Source: Aphelocoma coerulescens (Eukaryota > Chordata > Aves > Passeriformes > Corvidae). From it: DNA of 64,000 nucleotides. Positions within the stretch are counted from its first letter, which is position 1; the number at the start of each line of letters is the position of its first letter. The position numbers were made by a program, and so were the translations under genes. The notes below the pieces were generated by a model, which saw nothing but the letters and a program-made list of their open reading frames with translations, made no database searches and was not told the origin of the DNA. The stretch covers positions 13,472,001 to 13,536,000 of the forward strand of contig NC_091033.1 of the NCBI RefSeq assembly GCF_041296385.1. Direction: 5' to 3'. Positions 1 through 15,300 of this stretch are shown piece after piece.

Positions 1-3000
1 CCAGCCCCTCTTGCCACCAAGAGCTGTCACCACCACACACTCAGACACTCATGCCCTGGGACATGGTGGAACTATTTTACTTCTAACAGAGGCAGCCAGA
101 GCAGGCACAGAACAACTTGTGTACCCCCCAATACAAATATGATACACACAACACCCACAGCAGTGGGAGGAGCAAGAGGATGAAGAACTCGTCTGGACTG
201 CACTGGCATTTGGATATTGGTGTGTGTGCTTCTCAGAAGATTAAAACGGAGATGAAATACAACCATAGCATAGCAGACTTGCAAAAACAGCCCTCCTTCC
301 CTACCACGTGCTTTGTTTTAATCAAAACAAGGCATATCTGTGCAGACACAACTCAAACTCCAGTACTGCAGCTCCTGCATGGAGCTCACTCTGGATGGGA
401 CTTTGGGCACTGAAGACAATTGTGCAAACAAATGAAGGAACCAGCTCACTGCAGCTGGGGGGACACAGTCACAGCAGCCTCCGACTGAGGAGTTCAGCTC
501 TGCCCTTCTTCTGGTGTCTCGAGCAGGTTTGGCAGCACAGCTCTGCTCCCTCCCTCAGTGGCACCGAGGGTTTCTGAGCAGAGCACAAAGCTCCCTCCCA
601 GCCTCTGTGCAGGATGTTCCAGGCTCATCCACACCCTTCTTTCCCCCTATCTGTGTAGATGAGGGCAGGACAGGAGGAGAGTAGATCAGCCAGCCCACCT
701 GTGAGCGGTGTGCCTGGCTTTCTTTCCATCTGATTTCACATAAAAGCCAGGCTGGGGAATACCTGGGGTGCACATGTGAGCTCCCCTTGCTGCATCAACA
801 TCATTTCAATCTCATGACCAAGTTAAACTAACTCAGAGGGACGATCAAAGTGCAATCTCACACTTTAAAAGGCATCAGAAAATGGACAGGGACATCTGAT
901 ACATATTCAGTCATAAGAGAGCATCAGTTCTCTCAGTGAGAGACCTTTGTCCAACACTAGAGCCCATCAGCCACAGGCCCCCTGTAAAAGCCAAGCTCCA
1001 TAAGTAGCATGGAGATACCTGTTTTTAAAAAGGAAAATAAAGCTTTTATCTGGCTCCACTACTGATTTATAGAAAATGGAAGCAGGATAATACTGACACT
1101 TTCATGCTGCACCCTCTGCAGCTTGAAAATACCAAAGTAAAATATATTTATCTTCATCTTAAGACAGTGAAAATTCAATTAAGCTTAGAAGGAGGAAATA
1201 TTCATCCCCTTAGAGCTAAGCTAGAAGAAGGGTAGAAGAGCCCAATCAGCAACACTAACATGAACTCAAGTCAAATCCAAGTGTCCTTAGTGCTGCAAAC
1301 TCACTCCTGTTCTTCACTGACTTGAAAGAACGTCTGAAGCCATGGCTTGGCCTGTCTCCCACCTACAGCTCTCCCCTTTTAGTTCACTTTGTGGAGATTG
1401 TCCTTCAGAGGAGAGGACATCTCAGAGCCACCTGTCCCCACTTCCCACCGGCAGCACCAAGGCCCGAGTGCAGCACCCCACGCTCTGCTCGGTGTCCTTG
1501 GTGCTGTGACATTGGCAGCTGCATTTCAGATGCCACTGGGGACGGATGTCCTCTCCCAGCAAGACAAATTGGAAGTGGCATGTGGAGAATGATTGACACC
1601 ACATGTAAGTTCTTATTCTGTCAAAGCCTCACAATGTTGTTAGTTGTCAAACCCAACCACCCTGCCATTGCTTTGCCACAATCCTTCGTGATGCCCAATG
1701 TCTACCAGGCTTTTCAGCTGCCCACAACATTCACAAATTCCTTTCTCAGGGTTGTACACATACCTTTCTGCATAGCCTACAGTCATGCAGGCTTCAGAAA
1801 GTTCATTTCCTTCACAGAGGATTCTGCAAAAAAATATTTTTGCTTGCTGGACTTATAGGAGAGGAAGCTCTCTTAAACTGAGGGCTTTTTAAAATCAATT
1901 AAAAAAAAACAATCTAAGGCAAAACTTGCTCATGCACTACCAAACTCTGCATTTAATGGGCAGGACTGGGGGGAAAATAAATAACACTCAAATCTGATTT
2001 TAAATCCTCCTTTTGCAGCATTCAGCAAATGCACCTCAAAGCTGAATCTCTACAGGAACTGCCAGACCAGTTCAGCTGCTGATGGAAACAGTCCTGGATC
2101 CCTCCACCCACACAATCCAGCCCTGGCTACACACAGAAAGACACCTCACAGTACTGCCATGTACCTAAAGCACTGAAAAATGTGCTAATTTTTTTTATCC
2201 CAGATTGTCATAAAGTGATACAAACAAAAAACCAACAAAGGCAGAAATGACACAGCTGTGTTGGAACATCTTGTCAAAAAGCACTTCCCTGTTCATTCCG
2301 TTTCGTACCATGGCATCAAGAAACTAATTTCAATTGTTTCAAGCCAGAGAGCTTTTAAACATTCAGAGATTTTTATAAATCAATGAAAATATGGGATGTG
2401 GCTCTTCTTTCAGATCTGAGAATTTGTTCAGGCATTAAAATGCTGAACAACTCATAAAAAGGCCTTGAATGCTGGGCACTTGAAAGCTCAGTGCTCTACA
2501 CCTATTTAGACCCATGGTAGCCCAAACAGTTTGATTGTAACTCTTAATATTTGTTAGGATTCATTTTATATAAAGAGAAAATAAATCCAAGACTCCAACT
2601 CCCCTTCTCTTTTGTGTAATTTTCTATTAGATCCTGAAAATTTCACTTCAAGAAAATCCATCCCCTTTAGACTTCTGCCACCACTTTTACTCCCTTCATA
2701 GGAATTTACAAATACTGTGAATTTTGACCAAAAGGAGGAAAAAAAAAAATCAAGGCAACATAACGGTGAGACCTTATTTCAGCTCCTTGCAAGGGTCAGT
2801 GGAAAGATTACAAATTAGGAAGAATCAGCTGAATCCCCAATTTGTTCTCAGGTCTGCAAAGGTCAAAGAAACATTTCATACCCCACATGCCATTTGCTCA
2901 TATTCTTTTCCTATGAAATTTGGTTTAGGCTGAGGTAGGAGATGGAGAACAGAGCCTTGGGAAGGTAACAAACAGTGGAAATCATGGATGAAGGTCTCTC

Positions 3001-6000
3001 CACGGCGTGCCCAGCAGGCTGGCACTCCAGGGTGACTCCAGGGTGGCAGCATGAAGGGCCCCGTGCCTGTTCTGTGCCTGCTGCTCAGTAAATGCTGTGC
3101 AAAGCCCACAGATTTCTCCATGCATGGATTAGCACAAGGTTAAGGTGCTGTGTTGCTCAGCCTGGGAGAACTCATTGAGATGCAGGATGAGCTGTGTGTG
3201 GTGCTGCCTTGCCAGGATCTGCCAGAGTGTGATGGAGTGATACCACAGGCTGGTGGCTTTCCCCACACCCCTCTTACAACCACCCAGGGCAGCAGAGGAA
3301 AACAAACCAACCTGGGACACCACAGTTCAGGGGTTGGAGGAGTGTGTTTGGACTGATGGAGCCATTCCTGCAGAATCACAGGGTATTTAACAGAAAATGT
3401 TTCAAACTTGAGCAGCATTCTCTGCCTTTTGAGAAGTCAATCCCTTGAGACATCTCAGCACAGAACTGCACACTGACAAACCAGCTGAGGGGGCACAAAC
3501 AGTTCAAATGCAGTCCATGGTTCTCCTTGCAGGAAGGCCAGGCTGGAATTCTGCTGGGACCAGTTAAATCACCTGCATCTCTGCCTGGTACCACTCAGGG
3601 TACAGCCAGAACTGTGGGTTCCCTTTCCCTGAGCCATTGTTAAAAAGATCCACTTTTTAAAAAAAATTGTATTAATTCTATTAAAAGGGATCAGAAAACC
3701 AAAAATAACAAAGTGAATGCAAAAGTCTTATCATTAGCAAAGGATTTAATTAGAAAAACACCTACAAGTCAGGGCAGGAACTGCACCTTGCTTTGCCTTT
3801 GGAACGCAGCTTGTGCCTCCTCAGCTTCACCACAGTGCAAATATTCAGCTATTTGTTGAAAGAGGGGAAAAAATATGTTCTCTGCTTGCATAATCAGTAC
3901 TCCTGAAGCTTGGAGATGCTTGAATTAACACATTCTTGAATTTTAAAAAGCTTGGGTGAGGAAATTCAGCCCACCACCACTTGAGGACTGTTATTTTGTC
4001 CCCATGGGACCTCACTGCTCAGAGCAGACAGCGCTTGTGGAACAGGAATCCTCCCCATACCTGGGAATGTGGCAAATAAAACCCTGGCAAAACAGACTTC
4101 AGGATTTATCTTTACTACACCTTGACAAGATGAGCTGGTTTTGGATCTTCTGGGATTTGGGTTTCTTTTTCCTGTTGTTATTCTGGGGTCTTTGGGGTTT
4201 TTTCCTATAGTAGTTGAAATACAAAGAAAAAACCTAAAATTTTCAAGGATTAGCTACTTCTGCTGGAAGCACCCAAACCCCACTTGACTCAAACGTGCAT
4301 TCAGTATTTTTATGGCATGTAATATATCCAGTGTGTAAGTCCCTAGGCTTCATTCAGAGCCATGGTTACACAATAATTCCCAAATGAGAAGCCAAGACCT
4401 CAAGTAAGGCAGACAGAAGCAAATTTTTCTGGATTGAACAAGAAGGGGAGATAAGCAGTACGGGAAATTCATCCTAATCCTACCAAAATTATGAACCATG
4501 GAACATCTGGCCAGAAATTGTTCCCTAACTTTCACAGTGTCATCAGAAACTAGATTAACTGGACCAAGAAATGTATGTCTTACAGATTGATCTCCCCAAT
4601 AGATAAACCAGGTGTCACACATTCAGCTATTGATAAAAGATGTGATTTATCCTTTGCACTCATCTGACACCAGAAATTGTGGGGCTTTAGCAGTAACCTT
4701 TCCCACTACATCCATTTAGCAAGTTCTGATGGGAGACAGGAATGATTTTGACTTCAACTCTCAACATTAAATAGCCTAAATTATTCGGTACCACCACCAC
4801 CCCAGCGAAAAATTACAAAGACATCAACAACTGTTACATGAACTTCTCCACAGGACCCTTTCAAGAGATGACTGAGTTTATCCATTTCAGGATAAAATTA
4901 GGGTCACTTACAGGACAGAAATAGCCCCACCTGCAAGTAAAATGCTCCTGCTTGTGTGAGGCAGGGCAGGAAACACAATCCCAAGCTCCCCACGCTCCCA
5001 GTTAGCATTTCCCAAGGTGGATGGGCCTTGCCTCACTGAGCTGTTTGCAGGGAATGTTTGCTGAGCAGGGATGGCTCCCAAAACTGCAGTTTTATTCCCT
5101 CAGTCCCCACCCAATGAGCAACATTATCCTGAGCTAAAACACAAACTTTCCGCAGGATTTGTTAGAGGAGAAAAATAATCCTCTTCTCTCCTTCAACAAG
5201 GTCAGGAGAGATGCTGCAAGTTCTTTTGCTCTCTATCAAAACTCCTTTTTTGGGACCAAAATGAGGCAGTTTTTCTACTTTAACTGTAATCATCCTTCCT
5301 TCCTTTTTAGAAGAGGGAGAAAATGGTGATGTTTCATTCTTTCTAAAAACAAATCAAACCCAAGGCAGATCACAGAAGTTGCAGTTGCACTGTGATGTAC
5401 TACATCACTCAGAAACATAGAACAGAGGTCCTTTCTCTTAGTATTTTCAGAAAAATAAATCAGAATAGGCAGAATCCTCCCTGAGGCTGAAATCAGTGTT
5501 CAGTCCCTTCCTTGCCAGTCCCAGCAGAGCCAAAGCCATGGGATGCTGAGCACCTGGAGACTCCATCAGTGCAGTGCAGGTGGAATCAGGCTCCCCCTGC
5601 CCAAGAGTTTAACCAGCACTGATAAATCTCTTCCTGATCTCTGCATTCTCCCCAGATCCTGGCAGGTGAGCTACAGAAAACAGCACCTGCAAGGAAGGAA
5701 AATCCTAAATAGCTCTCTCTCCTCTGCCAGGTCAGGATCTCTCCTCTCCCGGCCTGTTGGATTGCTTCAGGTTAAACTTCCAGCCCAAACACAACAAAAT
5801 AAACCTCAATTTTCTCCACTATTCTGCCCTCCATTTGGGGGAATTTTAACAATTTACTGGTAAATCCAGCTCTGAAGAGTTGTAGTGATGACTAATCACC
5901 AAGAGACATGTAGTCACAGCTGCTCAGATATTTATTTCTTGTCTAAACCCAACTCTGAATACTTAAGCACCTTAATAGAAGGAGAATAATAAATACAGTC

Positions 6001-8159
6001 CAAATATAGGCAGCCATCCAACAGAGTCATCACAGCTCTCTTAAATCCCCCATCTTTCAACCCTGCTCTCACCATTGTATAGCAAGAATGTAGCAGAAAG
6101 GCAGAGTAGGAAGGACAGGCATAGTTGCCATATTTACTGCTTTCACCTACTTCATTTTTTTTAAACTCAGCACATTCAGGTTTGTCTCAGATTCTTTCCC
6201 CGTGCACAGCAATCACCAGACTGGGCCAGAGATAAATCAAAGCTGGCCCAGGCTGCTGGGCAGGAGGGGGAAGGGAGACTTCACCTGTGATCTGAGCTTT
6301 GGTTTTGTCTCCCCTTGAAGGGGAGGAGAATCCCAGGGTTAGGACAGACTGAGACAGAGCCCAGCCAATGTGAGCAAAAAGTCTTGGAGCCAAGTGTTCA
6401 TCCAGGGAACAGCCAGGATGGGCACCTGGGCTTCCTATTCCCAAGGGAATCACAACAGAGTAAGAAAAAAATATATAAAATATCTATATCTGCTGCTAAA
6501 CAGCTGTGGTTTAATTGGTGGAGTGACTGCTTCATTAATGACAACCCCGAGCATCAAAAATAAAGCTTGATTGTACATTCTGGGAATCCATGAATTACCC
6601 ACAGGGAAATGAAAACAAAGAGGATCTATTTTAAAGCTGCATTTTGAAGTTTCCTAGAGACTTTCCCCATATACTTGGTTTGACTTTTTCCTGCTATTAT
6701 ATTTCTAAACTTTTGAATAAAAAAATTTGGAAAATCAGGTGATTACAGCTTTACAAAGACTAAAGTCTCTAAAATATTGATCTCCCAGTAAAAATAAAAA
6801 TCAAGAGCCTGTCAACTTTATCTCATATGCACTAATATTTTTTTTTTTGCTTAGGTTGAGCTTCCAGTGAATAAATTCAACAGAAACTAAATTAATTGGG
6901 CTCAATAACAACATACTCACTTGAATTTCTACTTGTATTAGTGCTCTGAGTTTTCTTCATGAGTGTATGCATTCTTAAAACTCAGAACAGCAATCCAGGA
7001 ATATTTACAAAATTTAGGGGAAAATTTTAAAAAGGCTTGTACATACCACTATACACACAGAGACATTTAGATTTCATTTCAAAGTTAAATATGAACTCAA
7101 TCTGCCTTTTAGAGTTTTCCCCCCCTCTTCAATTTACTTTAATTGACAAAACTCCTCATTCTTGACCTGGCCTCTGTCATAAAGGTTGGTCTTTTCCCTC
7201 AGACACACAGAGAAGGTAAATCCTACTCTTGCAGTCCATCAAATGAGTTTCTGTCTCCTCTAACCTGTAATTGAGGTTGTAACAGATGGCTTTGCATTTT
7301 GCAAGACCAAAGGTTGTGCAAGAGCAGCAGCTTTATTTAAGGGGACAGATTTGTGAGCGCGCAGAGCGAGGTGGGAGCTTGTGGGAGATAAAGAATTTCT
7401 GGCTTTGAAGGAAGACTCAGAGGAACAGCATCTAAAGGCTCATCTGCCTGTGCCTTCTCCATTCTTATGAGCAGAAATAACAAAACATCCATGCAGCACC
7501 GTGTGATTAAGGACTTCCACCTTCTGCTGTAATGTTGACAACATCTCTGCTGCCAGTGCCACAGGCCTTATTGCACCAAGGTCAGGCAGAAAGGCTGCAC
7601 AACCACGCAGGGTGAGGCTGCTCCAATAGTCCCAAAACTTAGCCAGGAGAAGCAACATTTTGTGGGTGATGCCCCTGGCTTGTGATGCAGATTCTTTGTG
7701 CAGCACTACAAAAGCAGGAGGAGAATATTTGGAGTCAAAGCATCGGGAGAGCTCAGCAGGAGCTCCAGAAAACACCACTGGTCTGGTACAAAACACAGTC
7801 TGTGGGGCACAGAGCTCCTTCAAATCAGTGACAACCCTGGTGCTTTCCAGAGGGATCTCAGCTGGCAGCAGGCTCGAGCCCAGCGTTATTGGGATCACAC
7901 CCAGCAATTTGTCTGGGGACAGCTTCCTGAACCGGGTACTTGCCAAGGTTCTGTTTGTTTGGTAACAGGGATGGGGAAGAGTCCCAATGGCCCTGAGAGA
8001 GGTTATTTCAGTGCTGCACCTGGGCACGTCTCAGAGCAGCTCCTCTCTCCTCTCTGGCTCACCCAGAGCGTTTCTTCTCTCTGTTTTACATAGATCCCTC
8101 CTTTTAAGCCTGTTAAGTGAGTCCAGCCCCCCAGGCAGAAGGGTGGGACCTTCCAACTT
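1..8159. other. Gene-free flank, no feature recognised
   Basis: No family-like protein, RNA gene or repeat element is recognised. The longest open frames (a 178-codon plus frame at 1322-1858 and a 195-codon minus frame at 7440-8027) have no recognisable domain and no flanking splice logic I could support, and are treated as chance. Confidence 0.6.
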
Positions 8160-8500
8160 TCTGGCTTGCCATGGTCTGTTTATCAGATCTAATGAAGACA
8201 TTTATGGGTTGATGGTCTGACAGATGCTCAATTTTCTGACTGGATGAGGAAGTCAAACTGTTATATAAGAAGCCAATAAGTACCATTCATTCCTAAAGCA
8301 ATAAAACACTGCTGCATTTCCAAGTTAATTGGCACAACCAAGCCAGTTTGCTGCTAGTGTATTTAATCAAATTTAATCTTTAGTTAGGGGCTTCTGTAGC
8401 ACCCCGCACTATCCTGAGCATCTAGAACAGTGATGATTGCTATTTCAATGAACTGTTTTCTGCAGCTCTAGCCAGGATCAAAACATGTTGCTAACACAGC
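8160..8500. promoter_or_regulatory. Candidate conserved non-coding block
   Basis: This repeat-free stretch of about 340 bp includes ATCTAATGAAGACATTTATG, CCAATAAGTACCATTCATTC, AAGTTAATTGGCAC and TTAATCAAATTTAATC. Homeodomain-type TAAT cores are frequent. No gene is seen; the enhancer call rests on texture only. Confidence 0.2.
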
Positions 8501-9282
8501 AGAACAGTGCTGGAGACACTCACACCTCTCACCACTTGCATACGTGGTGGGGGTTAACACAGGGATTAACGTGCCCACAAGTTAAAGCTCAGAAGGCTGT
8601 TCCTCTCCTTCACCCAGAACATTTGGATATACTTAAAAATTCTGAAAAGAGTTAAAGAATTCCCTATTAAAAAAAAACCTCTGTCCTCTAATAAGGTTTT
8701 CTGAGCACTGGTTGTCTGAGATGTTTACTGGAGGCACCACTTTGCCATCCAGCACACATTAAATTCAGAAGTGTTTTGTGCTAAAGCACCAAGGCTTGAT
8801 GGGGCACGTTCTGTGTGTTCATTACAGGGAGCCTCTGGAGCAGTGCAAGGCATGAGACCAAAGGCTATGTCCCATTGGCTGCCTGAGTCATTTATTAATG
8901 GCCCCATTAAACATTCCCTCAAGCTTTCAGTTGCAGTTATTCAGTTTACTTTCAAAATATTTTTTTTCCTTTTGACTTATGCCTTCATAGCTGAAGAGTT
9001 TTGTTAGGGAGTCCCAGCAGGGCACCCAGGGATGGCTTCTGAAAAATTCTAAGCCCAGGACCTTGGTGTAGAAGCGTAACAATTCCATTTTGGGACTAGA
9101 GGCTCTTGCCATGGACTCTCCTGCCTTCCCTCCCCGGCCCGTGTAGACACAGGATGTGGATCAGGCAAGGGAGAGTTTGGCCACCTTCCTCCTTCCAGAG
9201 CTCCAAAATCCCTCCTTTCAAAGACCAAGGAGCCTCCTTTTCTCATGCTCAGCACCAGCATTCACACACAGCAGGAATAAAG

Positions 9283-9318
<36 letters not shown>

Positions 9319-12300
9319 CATTATTATTATTATTATTATTGCTTTATGTTAAGTATAGGAAATGCAGCTCAGGAGTAATTCACCTTTCTTGCTGCCATGG
9401 TGCTGTGAGATGCACAAAAACAAGCCACACAAACTTCATGTCAGCCTCCAAGAGCCACTTTCCCCTCCAAGAAGGTTTCCATCCTCTCTGTCACTGGATT
9501 AATTGCATTCAGCAGATGGAATTAACAGCAGTGGGCTCGGTGCTACCTCACTCAGGTGCTACAATCACTCAGAAGTGACAGAATAAAGGGAAAACTCAGC
9601 CCCCTAAATCACTCCCCCATCATTTACCCTGTTGCTGCTGCATTAGGAAATGTCAGGCTGCATCTTTAAGAGTAGACCTGTCTCTGCAGCAAGAGCACAG
9701 AAAGCTGGCAGTTGAGAGACCAGAACGGATGACAGTTTTTGGCAGTGGTTTCAGCTGTCTTGTTGGGTTTTTCAGATTAATCAGCCCCCTTGGAACACTG
9801 AACAGACCATCAGGACAATCCCTCAATCCAAGATCTTTTGCAGTGGGAAAAAAAAAGTCGCAAACTGGGACAGCAGCATAACAGAGGCAGCATTCTGAGA
9901 GGGACTCATGGCTCTGAGAAAGGTCCTTATCAAGACAGTGTCTAAAGCCAATGGCATTTCTGCACCATCAGCCTCTGCATGTGCTCACACATGGTGGGGG
10001 TTTTTCCAATGAGATTTTTCAGGAAGTCATTGACTGAAAAAAGCTTCTCTCCGTGGTTCCCCATCCTCACCATTTCAAGCTCTGTTAAATACATTCTGTC
10101 AGATGCCAAAAATACTGTCGGTTTTCTTTCAATGAAAACCCTTCCTTTCACAATATCTAAGACTGTGCACATGCCCAACATATTTTATTTGAAACACCGA
10201 GTTTCAATACGAGACAAATAATCAAGAACTTTGTATTTTCTTAAAGATTCATTTGCAACAATAAATTTTCAGAATCCTAGCTTTCCCACACGAATTCAGA
10301 ATTCAAGGCACTTCCATGCCTAACCAACATTTTCTTATTGCTCTTCCTGGCAGAAAGAGAATTCTGTAGTGTAAGAGCAGCAGAGTTTATTATACCAATT
10401 TAACCACTTGATAATCTGGTAGAGCTCTGTATAGCACCTCTCATTGTTGGCCTTCAGTATTTGAAATTTAGGAAAGAAAAAGGCAATTTTGCTAAGGAGC
10501 TTCACTTTTCCTCCATTACACAACAAACTAACAATTAGCTGTTACACAAGTTTCTGCTCACCATGAAGGTGAGCCTGCTGATGGTAGCCAGCTTGGAGGA
10601 GCCAAAACTGAAATTAGATTAATACATCGTGCTCTTGACCTAAAGGCAGAGCTCCCTGTGCTGATCTCCTCAGCTTTCAACAAGGATTTGGGATCATCTG
10701 TGAAACTGCTGCGCGTCAGGAGGTAACACTTCACATGATCCCTGCATCTCTCTGGAGCTTTCACTTGCACATCACACCAGCTGAGCAGGGAGTGGTGACA
10801 GCCAGGACACCTCCAGCAGGCTCTGCCCTGCCCTGGCCCCGCACACACCTGCCCACAGTGGCACTGGGATGGCATCAGGGCGCTCAGGGCAAATCCCAGC
10901 AGCTCTCAAACCTCACTGGCACATACCCACAGAGCTCATCACCCCTCAGAGCAGATCCCTAAGCACAACTGTGGATCCGAGCTCGCTGGAACAAAGGGTT
11001 TATTTCCAGTGGGAATGGGCACAGCTGATGAGCCAGCACTACCAAGAGTGCCTCCTGCTCCCTCTGACTCCCGTGCTGTGGCTGTGACTGCACTGCTCCC
11101 ACCAATTCCATCCGCTCCTGCCCTCCCTCCAGCCCCAGCCCTGCCCAGCAGCTCCTGCCCTGGCACAGCTCTGCCATCTCCACCTCACGAGTCCCTGAGC
11201 TTGGCCTGCACTCAGCTCCCCTGGCAGCTGGGGGGGCTCAGCTCCTGCTGTTGCCCCACGATTTAATTGACAGTGCCCAGCCACCCACTGGCATCGGTGA
11301 CGAGCTGTGGCCATGGCCAGGGAGCAGGAAGGGGCTTCAAACAGGATGTGCCAGGGTTGCAAAACACATTAGCAGGGAGATGTTCTTATCACAAGCAGTT
11401 TTTACAGCCATAGCCCTGAGAAATCCCATCAGAGGGGAAGAGATGACTCAAGTCTCGTACAGACACTTTACACATCCAGACATTCTTGCATATGAGAGTT
11501 TACTGCATATAAAAAATGACCTCTGACTTTTTGTGCCTCTCCTCTACACTGTCATAAACAAGAACATCATTTCAAGAGATGCTGTCAACTTATATTTAGC
11601 CTAGTTTTTTTATTTAGTTTAAAAATAAAAGCCTTCTGTAAAGCGAAAGATAAACAAAATTAAAAAAACAATTCTTTGAAACAAAACAAAAAATTCTGTT
11701 GCTGCCTTTCAAACCCTTACCCTGTAGCACTGAAAACTTGGAATTGTCCACAAATGAATATGAGACTGACATGATATTTATTATCCAAGCTTAAAATAGC
11801 ACAGAACAAACAGAATACAAATCATGGCAAGTAAAAATTAATTTAAAAATTCAATTTAATAATCTAACAGTTCAGGGGCAATATGTGGTTTATATTGGCA
11901 GTGGCCTTTTAATCTTGCAAATCATATAATTAAGAAAACTTAATTAGTAAAAGCAGCATTTGAATATTAGAGCTGTGAAAATATCTCCAAAAAAATGGCA
12001 AGTATTGGCTTGAACTTTTCGTAAGCCTCAGTTCTGTGTCTGCATGCACTTCTATGAATATAAATAAAAGGCAGGCATAAATAAATGGCACAAGTACTCA
12101 GGAAATTGTGAAGTTAGAGTGTTCACAAAAACCAAAATTGCAACCGCTCGCACCGGGGCCTGAGGCACAGCCCAGCCATGAGAAGCCTGTCCTGCTTTTC
12201 CATGAAATCACCCCATCACAGCCAGGCCAGGACAAGAAGGGACAATTCCTAGAGCGAGCACAGACCTCCTCTCTCCCCAGCAGCCCTCTCAAAGAGCCTG

Positions 12301-15300
12301 CAAACTACTCAGCCATGAAGAGAAGCTAAATAAAATAAAGACAGCTGCCTGCTTAGGAAAAGCTGCACACAAGTCTGTTTGGAGAGAGCCCTAACTTGTT
12401 TCATCCATACAAAGGAGAACAATGAAGGAAAAGAAAAAAAAAAAAAAAATTTTACAAAAGGCTCCTGGCAATTTTCAGTGTTAGAAACCCAAGTTAACTT
12501 CAGACCTGTAGCCGAGTTAAAAGGCACCAACGCGCCATCGTGTCTCCCTCTCCAGAGGGATGTGTGAGATTCTCACAAGCTGCAAGTCCTTGGAGCTACG
12601 ACATTTCTCTCCAGCCCAGCCAGCTTTGAAAAGCACAAAACCCATTAAACTCACATTTCCTCTCAGCCAGGTAGCCAGGGAGAATCTGTGCAACATGGAA
12701 ACTCCAAAGACTTTGTGCATGCAAATGGTACAGGCACTGAAGTAATGACATCCACAGGCAACATTCCCACTATCCTGGCAGCTTTAGGCAAAAGGGAAAA
12801 AAAAAAGCCCAAAACAAAACTAATTCTGTTAAGTGCCAAAATATTCTCCTCTGTAAAATCCCAGGGAGGCATTTCTCTGCAGAAGTCTGGTTTAATTACT
12901 CCTGGACAACTAATATTGCAGAAAAGATACAGTTTGCAGCAAAGTCAGATAGAGGGCTTGATTATTTTTAAAGATTCTTTAGTAATATTTGCTCAAGAGA
13001 GTTTTTATTGTTGTTCTTCTGCTTTGGGACATGCACTGCATTTTTCTGAAGAGAAGATTTATCATTGCCTTCAAAGAACAAAGATTGAATTAAATTGATC
13101 AGATTGCTTTGTTTCTGGGGGACAATCCAGTGATTCTTATTTGCTTTATGAACAACTCCCAGTATGGAAACAAACTTAGGAACCCAAAGCAGATCCAAAT
13201 TTTCCCCAGGATCTTTGAGTGGTTCAAGTCTCTGCTGCCCTTCAAGCTGTATTTTACTTAAGTTGCACAGAATAAGGGCCCTCAAACCCCACATGCAATG
13301 CAAGGTTTCTCCCCACATCCATCCTTCTCCATCCGAGTTCTTTTTATTCAGCACCTTTAGAGGGAAACCAACAGCAACTACAATAAACTGGGGAGGTTTT
13401 AAATAAAAAGAAAGGCATGGAACTGTGTTCTTGGTGGTCTGAATTATGTTCTTGTGAAACAGAGGTCGTTCCAAGTGAAGCTAACGGTGATAGGTTGTAG
13501 TTGCAGCAGAAATCAGCAGTGACTGCTAGGTAACATCACACATCTGTGGAATTTTGAGGGATAACAGCAGTGGGATGTTAGTACTGGGGGTTAAGCCAGC
13601 ACAGAGAAGCCCTCAGCTTTGCCCTCACTCAGCCCCAATGCCCCCTCACACATCAGAGCTTTCCTATATACCCTAACCCCCCCTGCACAAGGAGCTGTTC
13701 TGTTTATCAAACCTGCCTTTTTCCCCTCATTATCTGCACAGAGCAGCGCTGCTTGGCAGCTGACACCCGGCCTGAAATGATGACACATTGAAGGGTTTAG
13801 TTCCTATAACTGGGAAAGGTTTCCAAAGAGGTGTACAAGGAGCACCTCCCCATCCTGACTGTGCAGATGCCACCAAGTTTAATCCCTGAGCCCTCATTCA
13901 GCAGCTGGAAAGAGGGAGGAAATTTCCTGCTTTTCCAGCAGCTCCTGCTCTGAGTGTGCAGAGATCTGTGCTAGGAATGTATCCTGATCATTGAACCTTT
14001 TTCTCTCCAACTGCACCACATTTTACAAGGCAAACCAAAAAAGAGATGGGTGGTTTTTAGCCTGTGCACATGTACAAAATGTCCCGGTATTGGCTGAAGT
14101 ATCGCTGCCAGAAACACACACACAAACCCACCAAAATTTAATTGTGGATTCATCCTCTCAGCTGCAAAACTATCAGTACACCAGGAAACACCAAACTAAA
14201 CAAAAATAAAGATCTGGACCTTATTTATACCTGCCAGAGGACTCGATGAAGGAGGTTGACCAACCAAGAAAATTAACATTTGTTTCTGACAGGGATCTAT
14301 GCAAAGCAACAGGGTTTTAATTTAGGGCTCCTTTCATCAGAATGATAACAGCTGTCATCTACTGGGTGAGCACAGTAATTACTGAATCTCCTCTGTGGAA
14401 AATGAATACCCAATGTTTCATTTACACAATAATATCCCAATCTGCAGTGCCAGAGACAGCCAGCGACATTCCCACGGAAGGGCTAACACACATCCCACCT
14501 CTGAATTCCTGCAATTTCACAGCCACTTCCCCCAAAACCTCAACAGTTTTCCAAAAAAGGCCAGAAGAGTATATGACAGTATTTATGACCCTTAATCTTC
14601 AAAATCCAGCCTGATTTATCCTATTCTTTCACTAGTTAGTGGAAATAAATCAAGCTTTATTAAGGTAGCATGAGTATCCTTCTCCCCTACAATTTTAGCT
14701 TATTTCCAGACTTATCCGCCACACAGAGAAAGAGGTTTTTGTTCCAATCACCATTTCCACACCAGCACAAGGAAAGAAATAAAAAAACCACACTTCAAGA
14801 TTCAGACATCACGATTTTCTTGTTTTAAACAGAAACATTTGAATATGTTTATCAATTAAATAATAACTGGCCTGAAAAAGAGAGCTTTTAGATCTAATTT
14901 CTCCAAAGTTGAGGATTTTTTAAAACCTTTTTAAAAGAATCAACTCTGATCCAGTTTCTTAATAGAAACAAATTTGGATTTTGAAAGCTAAACAACCTGA
15001 TGAGAGACTGCAATTCTTTTGCTTACTAATGGAACAGTCTAACTAGAGTCATTATGGGAATGAAACTAATTTTAAAAAAGTGTTTCCATCAAAACATTTG
15101 TAATTGCACAGCAGAGATCAGTTTAAAAGTATATGTTTCCTGATCATTAAAACAAGTGAAGTAAAATTATATGTTTTGCAGAACTGCTTGTACCAGCCTG
15201 GGCTGTATTATGAGGCAGGGGGCCAAGAATTAAGTGCTTCCAATCACTAAAAAAAATACCAGTAATTCCTGTATAACCTCACACCTTGGAGAGCAAAATC

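Noticed and set aside
1322..1858. 178-codon plus-strand open frame
   Set aside because: No recognisable domain and no splice or promoter context; treated as chance.
7440..8027. 195-codon minus-strand open frame
   Set aside because: No domain, signal or family motif is recognisable, a plus-strand frame overlaps it, and chance frames of this size are expected in 64 kb. A protein search would settle it.
12158..12166. GCCTGAGGC, a perfect AP-2 site in the downstream flank
   Set aside because: About sixteen GCCNNNGGC matches are expected by chance in 64 kb at even base composition, so a single isolated site is not evidence.
12968..13474. 168-codon minus-strand open frame
   Set aside because: Low-complexity Lys/Asn-rich end, no domain and no supporting context.
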